A stretch of DNA of 64,000 bases from Palsa-504 sp963739615 (GTDB lineage: Bacteria > Actinomycetota > Actinomycetes > Streptosporangiales > Streptosporangiaceae), in contig CAVUBD010000018.1 in NCBI GenBank assembly GCA_963739615.1, forward strand, positions 75,878-139,877, read 5' to 3'. Of this stretch, positions 36,466 to 45,768 are shown piece by piece (positions within the stretch are counted from its first letter, which is position 1; each line of letters starts with the position of its first letter). The notes beneath the pieces were generated by a model. It had not been told where the DNA came from, made no database searches, and worked only from the letters and a program-made list of their open reading frames with translations. The translations under genes were made by a program, and so were the position numbers.

Positions 36466-37980
36466 GTGGCTGGCCTCGACTCGATCGACCACGTGGTACT
36501 TGTAATGCTGGAGAACCGCTCCTTCGACCATATGCTCGGGTTCCTGTATCCGAAGTCCGGCAACTTCGAGGGCCTGGACGGCACTGAGTCGAACCTCGAC
36601 GCCGACGGGAACGAGGCGAGGGTGTTCGAGATCACTCCGGGCATGCAAAACGCCTACTATTTCCCCCTCGCCAACCCGGCCGAAGGCTACCAGGCAACCA
36701 ATGACCAGCTCTTTAGTTCGGCCACCCCGCCGGCCTCCGGCGAGGCCGCAAATGACGGATTCGTGACGAGCTTCGCAAGGGAACTACAAGCGCCAGCGCA
36801 CCCGCTCGACCCGAAGCTCGCTGGGGCGGCGGCCGCCTCGATCATGGGCATGTACGCAGCCGAGACCTTGCCTGTGCTCTCAGGACTCGCGAAGGGGTTC
36901 GCCGTGTGCGACGGGTGGTTCGCCTCGGTGCCGACCCAGACCTTCCCGAACCGGGCCTTCGCGGTGGCGGGAACCTCGCGGGGGTTTACCGACAATTCCG
37001 CACGTGGCATACCTGCCTTCCGTACTCCCTCGGTGTTCGGGAAGCTCGCCGATGCGGGGCAGACGTGGAAGATCTACGGGTATTCGGGGGAGCCGCTCAC
37101 GGCCCACGATTTCCCGGACACTGTCCAGCCCGGTCCCAACGGCGAAGTGGTCACGGGCTTCGCGAGGTTCCAGTCCGACGCGGCCACCGGGAAGCTCCCC
37201 GGCTTCTCGTACATCGAGCCGGAGTGGGCGACCTATCCCCGCCCGGGAGCCTCTCCCGTTGTGACACAGGCCGACGATGAGCACAACTTCAACGTTGAGA
37301 ATGACCAGCACCCGGTCTCGAACCTGGCCGTCGGCGAGAAACTGCTCTACGACGTCTACGAGGCCCTGCGCAGCAATGGCCCAGCCTGGGAGAAGACTCT
37401 TCTCATCATCACCTACGACGAGCACGGCGGCAACTACGATCACGTGCACCCGCCGACAGGGGCAATCGCGCCGGACCACATGATCGGACATTCGCACTTC
37501 GACTTCACGCGCTTCGGAGTCCGGGTGCCCGCGGTCCTCGTCTCTCCGCTTATCCCGGAAGGCACGATCTTGCACACGCCCACCGACGGGCGGCCACCCT
37601 TCGACCACACGTCGATCATCGCGACCCTCCGCGCTCGCTTCGGCATCGGGGCGCTTGGAAAGCGCGACGCCGCCGCTCCAGATCTGGGCTCCATCCTGAC
37701 CCTGCAAATGCCCCGGACCGACGATCCCCTGGCCGCCATCGAGCCCCCGACTGCCGCAGCCCCGGTCCTCCAGGCCGGCTCACCTCCCGTCGGCGCGGCT
37801 CCGAGCGCCTTCCTTGAAGCAAAGGCCGTGGCCGCCGCGGCTCTCCCCGTCCCGGCGGACCCGATCGCAGACCCGCAAGCCAAGGTGAAGACGCTCAGGA
37901 CCGCGGCCGATCAGTACAACTTCATTCAGGAGCGTCTCGCTGCATGGCATGCGGCCGGCGGGCCGGGACTGCCGGCCTAG
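36466..37980 (+). CDS. Phosphoesterase/phospholipase-C-like enzyme, no signal peptide
   Basis: A PF04185-type phosphoesterase of about 505 residues. Conserved elements: IDHVVLVMLENRSFDHMLGF (metal-binding Glu-Asn and Asp), DGWFASVPTQTFPNRAFAVA, ITYDEHGGNYDHVHPPTGAI (Asp-Glu-His) and RVPAVLVSPLIPEGTI with FDHTSIIATLRARFG. The family hydrolyses phosphomonoesters or phospholipid head groups; secreted members are acid phosphatases and phospholipases C. Here no Sec or Tat signal is seen. I prefer GTG 36466 because AAGGGGGG lies six bases upstream. GTG 36334, four bases after the previous stop, would add 44 residues without family sequence. The C-terminal 110 residues are Ala/Pro-rich. Position directly behind the FHA pair suggests one transcript. 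Confidence 0.85.
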   Translation: MAGLDSIDHVVLVMLENRSFDHMLGFLYPKSGNFEGLDGTESNLDADGNEARVFEITPGMQNAYYFPLANPAEGYQATNDQLFSSATPPASGEAANDGFVTSFARELQAPAHPLDPKLAGAAAASIMGMYAAETLPVLSGLAKGFAVCDGWFASVPTQTFPNRAFAVAGTSRGFTDNSARGIPAFRTPSVFGKLADAGQTWKIYGYSGEPLTAHDFPDTVQPGPNGEVVTGFARFQSDAATGKLPGFSYIEPEWATYPRPGASPVVTQADDEHNFNVENDQHPVSNLAVGEKLLYDVYEALRSNGPAWEKTLLIITYDEHGGNYDHVHPPTGAIAPDHMIGHSHFDFTRFGVRVPAVLVSPLIPEGTILHTPTDGRPPFDHTSIIATLRARFGIGALGKRDAAAPDLGSILTLQMPRTDDPLAAIEPPTAAAPVLQAGSPPVGAAPSAFLEAKAVAAAALPVPADPIADPQAKVKTLRTAADQYNFIQERLAAWHAAGGPGLPA

Positions 37981-38040
37981 CCCTGGTCCGGGCCCTTGGC
38001 GTTCAGTATTGCGTAGCCCGGCAGCGAGGTCGGGCCACGG

Positions 38041-38213
38041 GCGGGCGGGCCGGTGCGGGACCTGGCCGCGCTGCCGCTGGTAGCCGGGCACCGCCGGGGG
38101 CATGGCGCGGTGTATGACGCGCTGAACGCGGGCCAGGCCGATGTGGCGCGGCTGCGCTGGGCGGCCGGGCCGGGGCTTGACGCGCCGTTACGCGGGTTGC
38201 CCGGCGGGTCGCC
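38041..38213 (+). pseudogene. IS701-like transposase fragment
   Basis: The frame VRDLAALPLVAGHRRGHGAV, then YDALNAGQADVARLRWA matches the N-terminal region of IS701/DDE-superfamily transposases (pattern VxDLxxLxLxxEHRRGHGALYDALN). About 45 residues survive, between the phosphoesterase gene and a MoeA-like fragment. The catalytic part is absent. Confidence 0.6.
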
Positions 38214-38426
38214 GTGGCCAGGCTGGCGGAGCCGGTCGATTCGCCCTCGGGCAAGCATCAGTTCCGGCTCGGCATCGGAGCGCCGGACGGCACCGTAACG
38301 CTGCTGTCCGGCCGCCGGACGCATTTCCTGAGCGCGGCGTCCCGGGCCACTTGCCTGCTGGAGATCCCGCCGGACATCACGCGTCTTCCGGCGGGCGCGG
38401 GCTGTGCCCTGTGGCCGCTGGACTGA
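38214..38426 (+). pseudogene. MoeA-like C-terminal domain fragment
   Basis: The frame GKHQFRLGIGAPDGTVTLLS, GRRTHFLSAASRATCLLEIP, PDITRLPAGAGCALWPLD resembles domain IV of molybdopterin molybdenumtransferase MoeA (usual pattern GxxSHxLxSLAxAxxLxxxP...L.AG..V.vlpL). The catalytic domains are missing. The call is tentative because only about 60 residues remain and they are diverged. Confidence 0.45.
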
Positions 38427-38837
38427 CCGGCGCAGCTGGACTGACCGGCGCTGCGCCGGGGGCGGGCAGCCGCGGGCGGATGACGCGCAGCATGAACCAG
38501 GCGGTGGCGACGCCGACAGCGACGCCGATGACCGTATCGGCGAACCGCAGGATGGGCTGCCGCCAGTCGCCACGCGGGCTGACCGCCGCGACGACCAGGA
38601 TCACCGCCGTGGTGATCCCGGCCGTGATCGCGTCACCGGGCAGGCCGGCCAGCGTGACCGCCAGGGCGCTGAGCCCGACGCCGGCAGCCAGCGCCCAGGC
38701 ATGGAACGGCAGGACCAGCAGGTAGGCCAGCACAGGACGAAGCTCACCAGCGTCGCCGCCATCCGGGAGACCGCGGCGGACACGCTCTGCGCATAGCTGT
38801 CCCGGACGACGAACACGGTGGCTATCACCGCCCACAT
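38377..38837 (-). pseudogene. FUSC/aromatic-acid-exporter-like membrane protein fragment
   Basis: On the minus strand MWAVIATVFVVRDSYAQSVS, AAVSRMAATLVSFVL, then after a one-base shift near 38733 LAYLLVLPFHAWALAAGVGL, ALAVTLAGLPGDAITAGITT, and VIGVAVGVATAWFMLRVIRP. Four or five hydrophobic helices with the FUSC pattern are present. The N-terminal part is missing and the frame is broken. It overlaps the MoeA-like fragment antisense at its 3' end. Confidence 0.6.
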
Positions 38838-38875
38838 GCCGCTGCGGCAGGCAATCTCAACAGAAAGGCAGTCCC

Positions 38876-38957
38876 ATGCCCAAGGTCACCGTCGGCCAGG
38901 AGAACACCGGGGCCATCGAGATCTACTACGAAGACCACGGCGCCGGCCAGCCGTCGC
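38876..38957 (+). pseudogene. Alpha/beta hydrolase (peroxidase-like) N-terminal scrap
   Basis: MPKVTVGQENTGAIEIYYED then HGAGQP is the conserved start of bacterial non-haem peroxidase-like alpha/beta hydrolases (VTVGQENS..I.LYYEDHG.G.PVVLIHG). An AAAGGCAG ribosome binding site precedes ATG 38876. The next expected HG-oxyanion motif is absent and the sequence changes after about 27 codons. Confidence 0.55.
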
Positions 38958-39081
38958 TGCCCGTCCGGGCTCATGTGACGGCTGAGGCGCCGCTTCTCGA
39001 TGGGGCAAGCGTCGCACACGAGTGGGGACCCGCGGCCCGGCTGGCATGTCCTCGGGGAACCTTGGCTGCCGGAGCCGGGCG

Positions 39082-39747
39082 TCAGAGCTTCTGGACGAAA
39101 CTCACCCCGTCGCCGATCGGGAGCAGCACCACCCGGACCCGGGGATCGGCCGCCACGGTGTCGTTGAAGGCGCGGATCGCGACGGCGGACTCGTCGCCGG
39201 CCCCGGCGTCAAGGACGGATCCGCCCTGCAGTGTGTTGTCGGCGAGCAGCAGGCCGCCGCGGCGCAGCCGGGGCACGATCTCGGCGTAGTAATCCAGGTA
39301 GCCGGTCTTGTCCGCGTCGAGGAAGGCCAGGTCGAACTGCTCCGCGGGCGGCAAGGCCCGCAGCGTGTCCAGCGCCGGGCCCAGGCGCAGCTCGATCCGG
39401 TCCGAGACACCCGCCCGGTCCCAGTACTCCCGCGCGATGGCCGTCCACTCCGGGCTGACATCGCAGCACAGCAGCCGTCCCTCGGGCCCCATCCCCCGGG
39501 CCAGGGCCAGGGCCGAGTACCCGGTGAACGTGCCGACCTCCACCGCCCGCCGCGCTCCCATGGCCCGGGCGATGATCTCCATCAAGACGGCCTGATCGTC
39601 GCCGATCTGCATGCCCGCGGCGCCTCCGGTCCGCTCCCCGGTGGCGTCCTGCAGGGCGAGCTGCACCTCATCGGGCCCGCTGGAGCGGGCCGATGCGTAC
39701 GCCGCGACGGCAGCGTCGACGAACTGGCTTCGTGTCCTGGCCGCCAT
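39082..39747 (-). CDS. Class I SAM-dependent O-methyltransferase
   Basis: A 221-residue enzyme of the CCoAOMT-like O-methyltransferase family (PF01596). SAM-binding motif I is RAVEVGTFTGYSALALARGM, followed by GRLLCCDVSPEW, a metal-binding FDLAFLDADKTGYLDYY, and LLLADNTLQGGSVL, with the Asp/Asn typical of cation-dependent members. It methylates a catechol or other hydroxyl; the acceptor is unknown. GGGGAGGC precedes ATG 39747. It is intact and stands between the fragment field and the glycan block. It runs in the same direction as the glycan genes but is 220 bp downstream. Confidence 0.88.
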   Translation of the reverse strand: MAARTRSQFVDAAVAAYASARSSGPDEVQLALQDATGERTGGAAGMQIGDDQAVLMEIIARAMGARRAVEVGTFTGYSALALARGMGPEGRLLCCDVSPEWTAIAREYWDRAGVSDRIELRLGPALDTLRALPPAEQFDLAFLDADKTGYLDYYAEIVPRLRRGGLLLADNTLQGGSVLDAGAGDESAVAIRAFNDTVAADPRVRVVLLPIGDGVSFVQKL

Positions 39748-39967
39748 GGCTGCCTCCCCGAGGTTGTCCCGCTGGCGCCGGGCCCGACGGGTCCAGGGCG
39801 GCCCGGGCGTCAGGCGGAGCTGGCGGCCAGGATACGGGACGCCTCTTCGGCTGACATCGGCGGTCCGGCATCAGGACCGGCTGCTGAACCGCCGGTCACC
39901 CAGGTCTTGGCCGCCCCATCGACGTGGGCGGCAGTGAGCAAGCACCGCAGCAGATCCAGGTCGAAGG

Positions 39968-42829
39968 TCAGCGAACACGGTTGCCGTCTGGTAATAGCTG
40001 GCCACGTCGTCGCAGCGGCGCGGGCCGGCCGGGCCGGCCGCCGGTTAGGAAGGTCAAGAAGGCCAGGAAGACGAGCGCTGCCGCCGCGAGCGACAGGGCC
40101 AGGCCGGCCAGGAAGAGCGGCGGTGTGTAGCTCCAGGTGACGACGCCGGGTCCGGGCGGGACGTCGACGGCCTGGACGAGACCGTCCCGATGGACGGTCA
40201 GCGTGGCCGCCGGGCCGTGCCGGGGCTGCCAGGCGGCGCTCCAGCCGGGGATCGCGGCCACCGAGCGGACGACGCGGGCACCGTGCGGGGAGAACACCGT
40301 GGCCGAGGCCGGCTCGGCGGGCGCGCCGCTGACCTCCTTTATCCACGCGCCAGCGGATGACCGGCCCGGGAGCGACTCGAGGTGGAGTGGCCCCTGGGCG
40401 AGGCGGTTGGCGAAGACCGCGAACGAGCCGTCGAAGCCGCCGGATATCCAGTGCGGTGACACGAGCGCATTCTGGAGCTGACCATCGGCCACGAACACGC
40501 TTCCGTCCGCCGCGACGACAGAGGGTGGCCCCAGCTGGGCCGACGCGGCGTGCGCCTGGCTGATCACCGCGGTGCCCGGCACCGGCTTGGGCAGGGTGAT
40601 GGCCAGGGTCGAGGGCGTCATCGCCCGGGCACGGAACCACAGCGTCGAGCCGTCTGGCGTGGTGAGCCCGATCTGGGTCCCGGCGGCCGCGTCTTGGCTG
40701 GCGTCGGCATCGGGTATCTCGACCTTGGACACCTCGAGCGGCGTGCCCAGGTACCAGGTGGCGCGCTGACCGGCGGCGAGGTCGCGCTGGCCGGTGCCCG
40801 GCGGGCCGGCGCCGGGGCCGCCGGCCCCGGCCTGGGTGATGAGGTACGCGGACAGGGTCAGCAGGACCGAGGTATCGAGCTGGTCGAGCGTCCCGTCCGC
40901 GATGGCACGCGGAGCGAGCGCGCCATCACCTGCACCCGTGGCCTGGTGGGTGCCGGTGGCCGCCGCGTAGCGGCCGTCGACGATGGACGTGTAGCCCTGG
41001 ATGGAGGGCATCGTGTTGGCGCCGACGCCGTTGAGGTCGGGCTGGCCGAGAGCGGGCAGGTCACCGGAATCGAGCAGGTCAGGATCGTAGATAGCGAAGC
41101 GCCCCGGGTATCCGAGCGCCGACACCGGCCGCAGCGCCGACGTGACCACCGCAGCGGTCCGGGCCGCCGAAGTCCGGGCCTCCGAAGCCTGAACCGCCGG
41201 AGCCTGAAGCGCCGGAGCCTCAAGCGCCGGAGTCCGGGCGGGACTGGCGATGCTGCCGGAACCGCCGAAGCCGCCTGGAAGGACCTCGACCACGCCGAGA
41301 ACGGTGAATACGAGCAGGTCGACGACGACGAAGCCCGCCAGCAGGCGCGCGCGTAGCCCCGGTCCCAGGCGCGGCCCGAAGATCACCAGCGCGACGGCGC
41401 CCGCGCCAAGCGCCCCGTAAGGGACAAGGAACGGTTTGAGGTGCCCGATGGCGCTGGCGCTGGTGCTGGCGCCCACCCCGAGCCACTTGAGCAGGCCCGC
41501 GCCCCAGGTGAGGCCGGCCGCCACCAGGGTGATCGCGGCGAGCGGCGGCACCAGCGCGAGGGCGGCCTGCACGGTGCTGCGGGACCGCGACGCCCGGCCC
41601 GCGGGAAAGGGCTGGTCGGCCCAGTACGCGAGCAGGATGGCGAGCGCCAGGTCAAGCACGAGGACATTGCGGCTCTGCAGCCGCTGGTCACCGAACAGGG
41701 GCAGCCGGTAGAGCAGGCCTCCCAGCGGCGTATTGCTCCCGAGCGCCAGCACCACGCCGGCCAGGGCCGTCAGGTGCCAGACGAGCCACTCCGGCGGTCG
41801 CGCGCGCAGCCGCAGGCGCCCGAGCAGGGCGAACGCGGCGACGAGCGGGAGAATGCCGACGTAGCTCGTTACCTCCGTCAGGTTGTAGCCGGTGAGGAAG
41901 CTGGGCTGGCCAAGCGAGCCTGACCCGCCGAGGATGTCGGGCACTAGCGCCAGCGTCAGCCACCTGGCCGGAAGCGAGCCGGAGCTGAACAGGAACATCG
42001 AACTGGCCCCGCGCTGGGAGGTGCTGATCGCCGCCAGGCCGGGCAGCCACTGGACGGCAGCCAGGCACACGCCGAGCGCCAGGCCCGCGGCGACCGAGAC
42101 GGCGGCCCGGCCCGCGCGCCGCCCCAGCCGGCTGACCCGCCAGGCCGCGTAGATGGCCACGATCACGAAGGAGTCGTCGACGGCGCGCGGCTCGCCCGCG
42201 AGGATCACCAGGCCGGTGGCGGTGGCGAGGACCGCGGTCCAGCGGAGCCGCGACGCGGCGCGGCGGTCTTGCGCGAGCCGAAGGACGCTCAGCAGTTGCA
42301 GCGGCACCCAGCTCATGCCGGCGATCAGGCCGAAATGGGTCACCTGCGCCGCCATAGCCCCGGCGAAGGCGAATGAGAATGCCCCGAGGAAGCTGGCCAG
42401 GCTCGACAGCCGCAGCGCGCGCAGCAGGGCGAACATTGAAGTCCCGGCCACCGCCGAGGTGGCGATCAGGTTGACCGTCCACGCGGCGGTGCCGGGCAAG
42501 ATGGCGAACAGCCAGGTGAACGGGTACGCGGCCGCCGCGTTCCAGCCCGCGAGCAACGGCGCGCCGCTCCAGATGTACGGGTCATACAGCGGTAGCTGGC
42601 CGACCCGGATCTCGCGCCCGGCCAGCACGCGCAGCGGGAAGTTCTGACCCAGATCGTCGCCGGGAAGAACGGCGTGCCCGAGCAGGGCGGGGAGGCCGAA
42701 GATGACGGCCGGCAGCGCGATGAGCAGGACGACGCCCACGACGTCGCCCCATCCGCTCCGGGACGCCGGCACGTCGCGCGCGTCAGCCGCTATCTCGCCT
42801 GCCGTCAGCGGCGACTCAGCCCTCATCAA
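39968..42829 (-). CDS. YfhO-like multi-spanning membrane protein, GT-C type
   Basis: A 953-residue membrane protein with about twelve hydrophobic helices. The N-terminal half has the first-loop pattern of YfhO/GT-C proteins: LPGDDLGQNFPLRVLAGREI, then LPLYDPYIWSGAPLLAGWNA. Acidic residues in the first external loop (GDD) fit the catalytic position of polyprenyl-phosphate-sugar transferases. The C-terminal third (from about residue 530) is mostly extracytoplasmic beta-rich sequence ending in a last helix (LFLAGLALSLAAAALVFLAF). An Ala/Pro-rich linker lies near residues 530-570. The likely role is modification of a cell-envelope polymer with a lipid-linked sugar. It is the last gene of a minus-strand block with GH76 and an MptB-like transferase. 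The start is ATG 42826 or the TTG one codon earlier. Confidence 0.75.
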   Translation of the reverse strand: MMRAESPLTAGEIAADARDVPASRSGWGDVVGVVLLIALPAVIFGLPALLGHAVLPGDDLGQNFPLRVLAGREIRVGQLPLYDPYIWSGAPLLAGWNAAAAYPFTWLFAILPGTAAWTVNLIATSAVAGTSMFALLRALRLSSLASFLGAFSFAFAGAMAAQVTHFGLIAGMSWVPLQLLSVLRLAQDRRAASRLRWTAVLATATGLVILAGEPRAVDDSFVIVAIYAAWRVSRLGRRAGRAAVSVAAGLALGVCLAAVQWLPGLAAISTSQRGASSMFLFSSGSLPARWLTLALVPDILGGSGSLGQPSFLTGYNLTEVTSYVGILPLVAAFALLGRLRLRARPPEWLVWHLTALAGVVLALGSNTPLGGLLYRLPLFGDQRLQSRNVLVLDLALAILLAYWADQPFPAGRASRSRSTVQAALALVPPLAAITLVAAGLTWGAGLLKWLGVGASTSASAIGHLKPFLVPYGALGAGAVALVIFGPRLGPGLRARLLAGFVVVDLLVFTVLGVVEVLPGGFGGSGSIASPARTPALEAPALQAPAVQASEARTSAARTAAVVTSALRPVSALGYPGRFAIYDPDLLDSGDLPALGQPDLNGVGANTMPSIQGYTSIVDGRYAAATGTHQATGAGDGALAPRAIADGTLDQLDTSVLLTLSAYLITQAGAGGPGAGPPGTGQRDLAAGQRATWYLGTPLEVSKVEIPDADASQDAAAGTQIGLTTPDGSTLWFRARAMTPSTLAITLPKPVPGTAVISQAHAASAQLGPPSVVAADGSVFVADGQLQNALVSPHWISGGFDGSFAVFANRLAQGPLHLESLPGRSSAGAWIKEVSGAPAEPASATVFSPHGARVVRSVAAIPGWSAAWQPRHGPAATLTVHRDGLVQAVDVPPGPGVVTWSYTPPLFLAGLALSLAAAALVFLAFLTFLTGGRPGRPAPLRRRGQLLPDGNRVR

Positions 42830-42949
42830 TTACACCGTCGCAACTCAACCTGAGGAAATCCTTGGAAGTCTGGCTGGCGTGCCTGAATCTCTGTCAGAAC
42901 TTAGCCGATGACCTGCCCGGATACCGGCGGAGGAGGAAAAGGAGCATTT

Positions 42950-44033
42950 TCAGCCGAACGAGCCGGGCTGCGTGCCCGCGGGATCGGTGACACCCACCGC
43001 GGCGTTGAGTGCGTCGAGCGCCGATCCCTGGCGGGCCGCGTCGGCGCGGTCGAACGGCCCGCTCCAGGCCAGCCCGACCTGGTTGCGCCGGTTCCGGCTG
43101 TGGCGCCACAGCGAGGTCGCGTTGGCCAGGATGAAGTCGCGGTATCCGGGGCGCGGGCGGTGCTGGTACAGCTCGTACAGGTGCCGGACGAAGATGCCCT
43201 TGAACTGCGGCCGGTCGCCGTCGCGGCGTGCCGTGGCCTGTTCGCCTGGCTCGGCGAGGATGCCCGGCGGCACGGTCAGGTCGCGCAGCGCGGCCGCCGC
43301 GATGGCTTCGGCCTGCTCGAGGTCGCCAGGCCTGGCCGGTAATCTCGTGCAGCACGGTGAGCCCGCCGATGATCACGCCCTGGTTGTAGGTCCAGGTCGT
43401 GCCGCCGTTGTTCGCGCAGCCGGCGGTCAGTCCGTCGTTGACCAGGCCCGCCGGGCCGATCATCTCGCTGGCCCGGAACCACTGCCACTCGCGCAACGCC
43501 CAGTCCAGGCAGCCGCCGGGATCGGGGCTGCGCTGATGCAGGCGCCCGGCGATGAGCAGGAACAGTTCGTTCGGGATCGCGTTCTTGTAGGTTTTCCCGC
43601 GCGTCCACCACAGGCCGCCGCCGCACGTGTCGTCCCAGCCCGCGGCCATCCCGGCGAACAGCGCGCGCGCCAGGTCCAGGTACTTCTCCTCGCCGGTCAG
43701 GTCGAACGCCGCGATCCAGGCCAGCGCCCACCAGCCGTCGTCGTCGTAGTACTCGTTGCTGAAGCCCGGGTTGACCCGCTGGGCCTGGCGATGAGTCGTC
43801 TCGATCACGCCGGTGTAGCTGCGCTCGCCGGTCCGCTGGCTGTGCTGGATCAGCGCGGTCAGCGCGTTCGCGCCGTTCCACCAGCCCGCGGTCTTCCACA
43901 GCCCGGTCCTCGGGCGGTACCAGCGCTGCAGCGCGCGGGCGGCCGCGCCGGCCCAGGCCCGGTACTGCTCTGCCGCCAGCGCTGCCGCCAGCGCTGGCTC
44001 CGGCGCTGGCTCCGGCGCTGGCTGCGTGGCCAC
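42950..44033 (-). pseudogene. GH76 alpha-1,6-mannanase-like protein with one frameshift
   Basis: From GTG 44033 the protein shows WWNGANALTALIQHSQRTG, NEYYDDDGWWALAWIAAFDL with the catalytic Asp-Asp pair of GH76, GGGLWWTRGKTYKNAIPNEL and NNGGTTWTYNQGVIIGGLTV. Near 43336 a one-base shift moves the C-terminal part to another frame (PQFKGIFVRHLYELYQHRP, ending AGTQPGSFG at 42950). GH76 enzymes cut or transfer alpha-1,6-mannan. No signal peptide is present, which is unusual for the family. The start lies two bases after the stop of the MptB-like gene, so translation is coupled. A single indel in a homopolymer-poor GC stretch could be a sequencing error; the rest is well conserved. Confidence 0.8.
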
Positions 44034-44037
44034 CGGG

Positions 44038-45525
44038 CTACGGGACCGGGGCGGCCGGCGGGTTCGTCGGATGCCCGGCGTTGAAGTGCAGCAGCGCGGC
44101 CGCGCCGGTTACCAGCGTGAGCCAGCGGGTGAGCGAGTTGCGCGGCAGCAAGGCGAGCGTGACCCACGCCAGCGCGGTGTACCAGGGCAGCGACCAGGGG
44201 GCCACGAGCACCCAGGCGAAGGTCAGCGCGCAGGTGGCCGCGAGCACGGCGGGCACGTCCGGGGACAGCCGGTTGTACAGGTACCAGGCCAGCGCGAGCA
44301 GCAGCGGCGGCCAGAGCACCGCGATCAGCGTCGAGGTCGCCGACGGGCTCAGCAGATGGAAATGGTGGCTCAGCATCTGGACCAGCCGCCAGATCGACGG
44401 CGCGATCACCCACCTCGACGCCTGCGGCAGCGGCTTGAGCGCCGACAGGCCGTAGCTGACGTAGTACAGCCCGAGCGTGACTACCGCCGCCATGGCGCCG
44501 GTGCGGAGCAGGCGCACCCAGGCCCGGTCGCGGATCAGCGGCACCGCGATGCCGAGCCCGACGAACGCGGCGTTTATCTTGATCCCGCCGGCCACGCCGA
44601 TGATCGCGCCGACCGCGAGGTCATGCCAGACGGTCGCGCCCCGGCGCGAGATCAGGATCGCCACGATCCCGGCCAGCGCGACGAAGGTGTCCAGGTGCCC
44701 GCTCATCACGAACAGGTACATCAGCAGCGGGTTCGCGACCCAGATCAGGCCGGCCCGCACCGGGTTGGCCGCCGAGCGCAGCAGCACGTACCCGGCCGCG
44801 AGGAACCCGATCCCGGTCACGATCATCAGGATCCAGATGGTCAGCCACGCCCGGCTGCCGCCCGCGAGCGCCGCGGCCAGGTGCATCCAGGTGGCCACCG
44901 GCCCGTACACCGAGGGGGTCCGCACCCACTGGATGCCGACCAGCACGGTATACGGATTGTGCAGGCCGCCGGGCAGGCTGGCCGGCAGGAACACGTACGG
45001 ATTGTGCCCGAGGGCGGCGATGCGCCCGTACACGGCGTAGCTCGCCACGTCCGATGAGCCGACCGGGGTGATGTTCACCAGGACCGCGACCACCGCGGCC
45101 GCGGTCCAGAAGACCCGCCGGGGGTTCGGGCTCCAGCCGCGGCTGTTCGCCCACAGCATCAGGGCCAGGCCCAGGCAGCACAAGATGATGCCGGCGTTCA
45201 TGATGAAGTTGGTGGGCCAGGGAGACAGCGCCGGCGCGCCCAGCCGGTGGGCCAGCGCGGTGAGCGGCAGCAGGACCGGCAGCGTCGAACCGCCCGTGGC
45301 GGGCGCGGTCGCGCACAGCCCGGTGAAGGCCACCAGCCCGAGCCCGAGCGCGGACAGCGACACCGCGGGTCCCGGCCGGGCCAGCGGGCTGTGCGCGAGC
45401 ACCCTGATGAGCACGCCCATCATGGCCTCGACCCGGCCGCCGGGTATCGGCGGTTCGGCGAGCCTGGGAGCCGGGGCCGCGGCGGCGCCCGGCGCCGGGG
45501 GGGCCGGACCCTGGGTCTGGGTCAT
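44038..45525 (-). CDS. MptB-like alpha-1,6-mannosyltransferase (GT-C)
   Basis: A 495-residue membrane protein with about eleven to thirteen helices. After a Pro/Ala-rich cytoplasmic start it shows the GT-C loop NITPVGSSDVASYAVYGRIA, then LGHNPYVFLPASLPGGLHNP and TPSVYGPVATWMHLAAAL, as in the polyprenol-phosphomannose-dependent mannosyltransferases MptA/MptB of mycobacteria and corynebacteria. These extend the alpha-1,6 backbone of lipomannan. The next gene downstream is GH76, an alpha-1,6-mannan enzyme, which supports a mannan substrate. Asp in GSSDVASYA is the likely catalytic residue. ATG 45525. It is divergent from another GT-C gene across 240 bp. Confidence 0.8.
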   Translation of the reverse strand: MTQTQGPAPPAPGAAAAPAPRLAEPPIPGGRVEAMMGVLIRVLAHSPLARPGPAVSLSALGLGLVAFTGLCATAPATGGSTLPVLLPLTALAHRLGAPALSPWPTNFIMNAGIILCCLGLALMLWANSRGWSPNPRRVFWTAAAVVAVLVNITPVGSSDVASYAVYGRIAALGHNPYVFLPASLPGGLHNPYTVLVGIQWVRTPSVYGPVATWMHLAAALAGGSRAWLTIWILMIVTGIGFLAAGYVLLRSAANPVRAGLIWVANPLLMYLFVMSGHLDTFVALAGIVAILISRRGATVWHDLAVGAIIGVAGGIKINAAFVGLGIAVPLIRDRAWVRLLRTGAMAAVVTLGLYYVSYGLSALKPLPQASRWVIAPSIWRLVQMLSHHFHLLSPSATSTLIAVLWPPLLLALAWYLYNRLSPDVPAVLAATCALTFAWVLVAPWSLPWYTALAWVTLALLPRNSLTRWLTLVTGAAALLHFNAGHPTNPPAAPVP

Positions 45526-45768
45526 CGCATCATCCGACGCGCGCCCGGGCCTCCGCAGCCCGCCAGGTGCCGCCCGTCAAGCCCGCGGTCAGCCGCATCG
45601 CCTCATCCTCACCTGTGGTCGTCGTTAAGAAGGGTAGCGTGGTCAGGTTCCTGCTGCCGGCGGTCGCCGTTATCGCCGGGGTCGCTCGGGTCTGGCCGGG
45701 GCGGCGGGTAGGCCGCAGTGGCGGGTAACCGGCACATCGGGTGACGGGATGGCACTAGCTTAGACGCC

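Noticed and set aside
41150..41235. Repeated GCCGGAGCCTGAAGC-like units
   Set aside because: They encode an Ala/Pro-rich linker in the YfhO-like protein. Spacing and sequence do not fit a CRISPR or iteron.
44026..45057. Plus-strand open frame opposite the MptB-like gene
   Set aside because: Charged low-complexity sequence with no motif; the minus-strand gene has clear membrane segments and family motifs.
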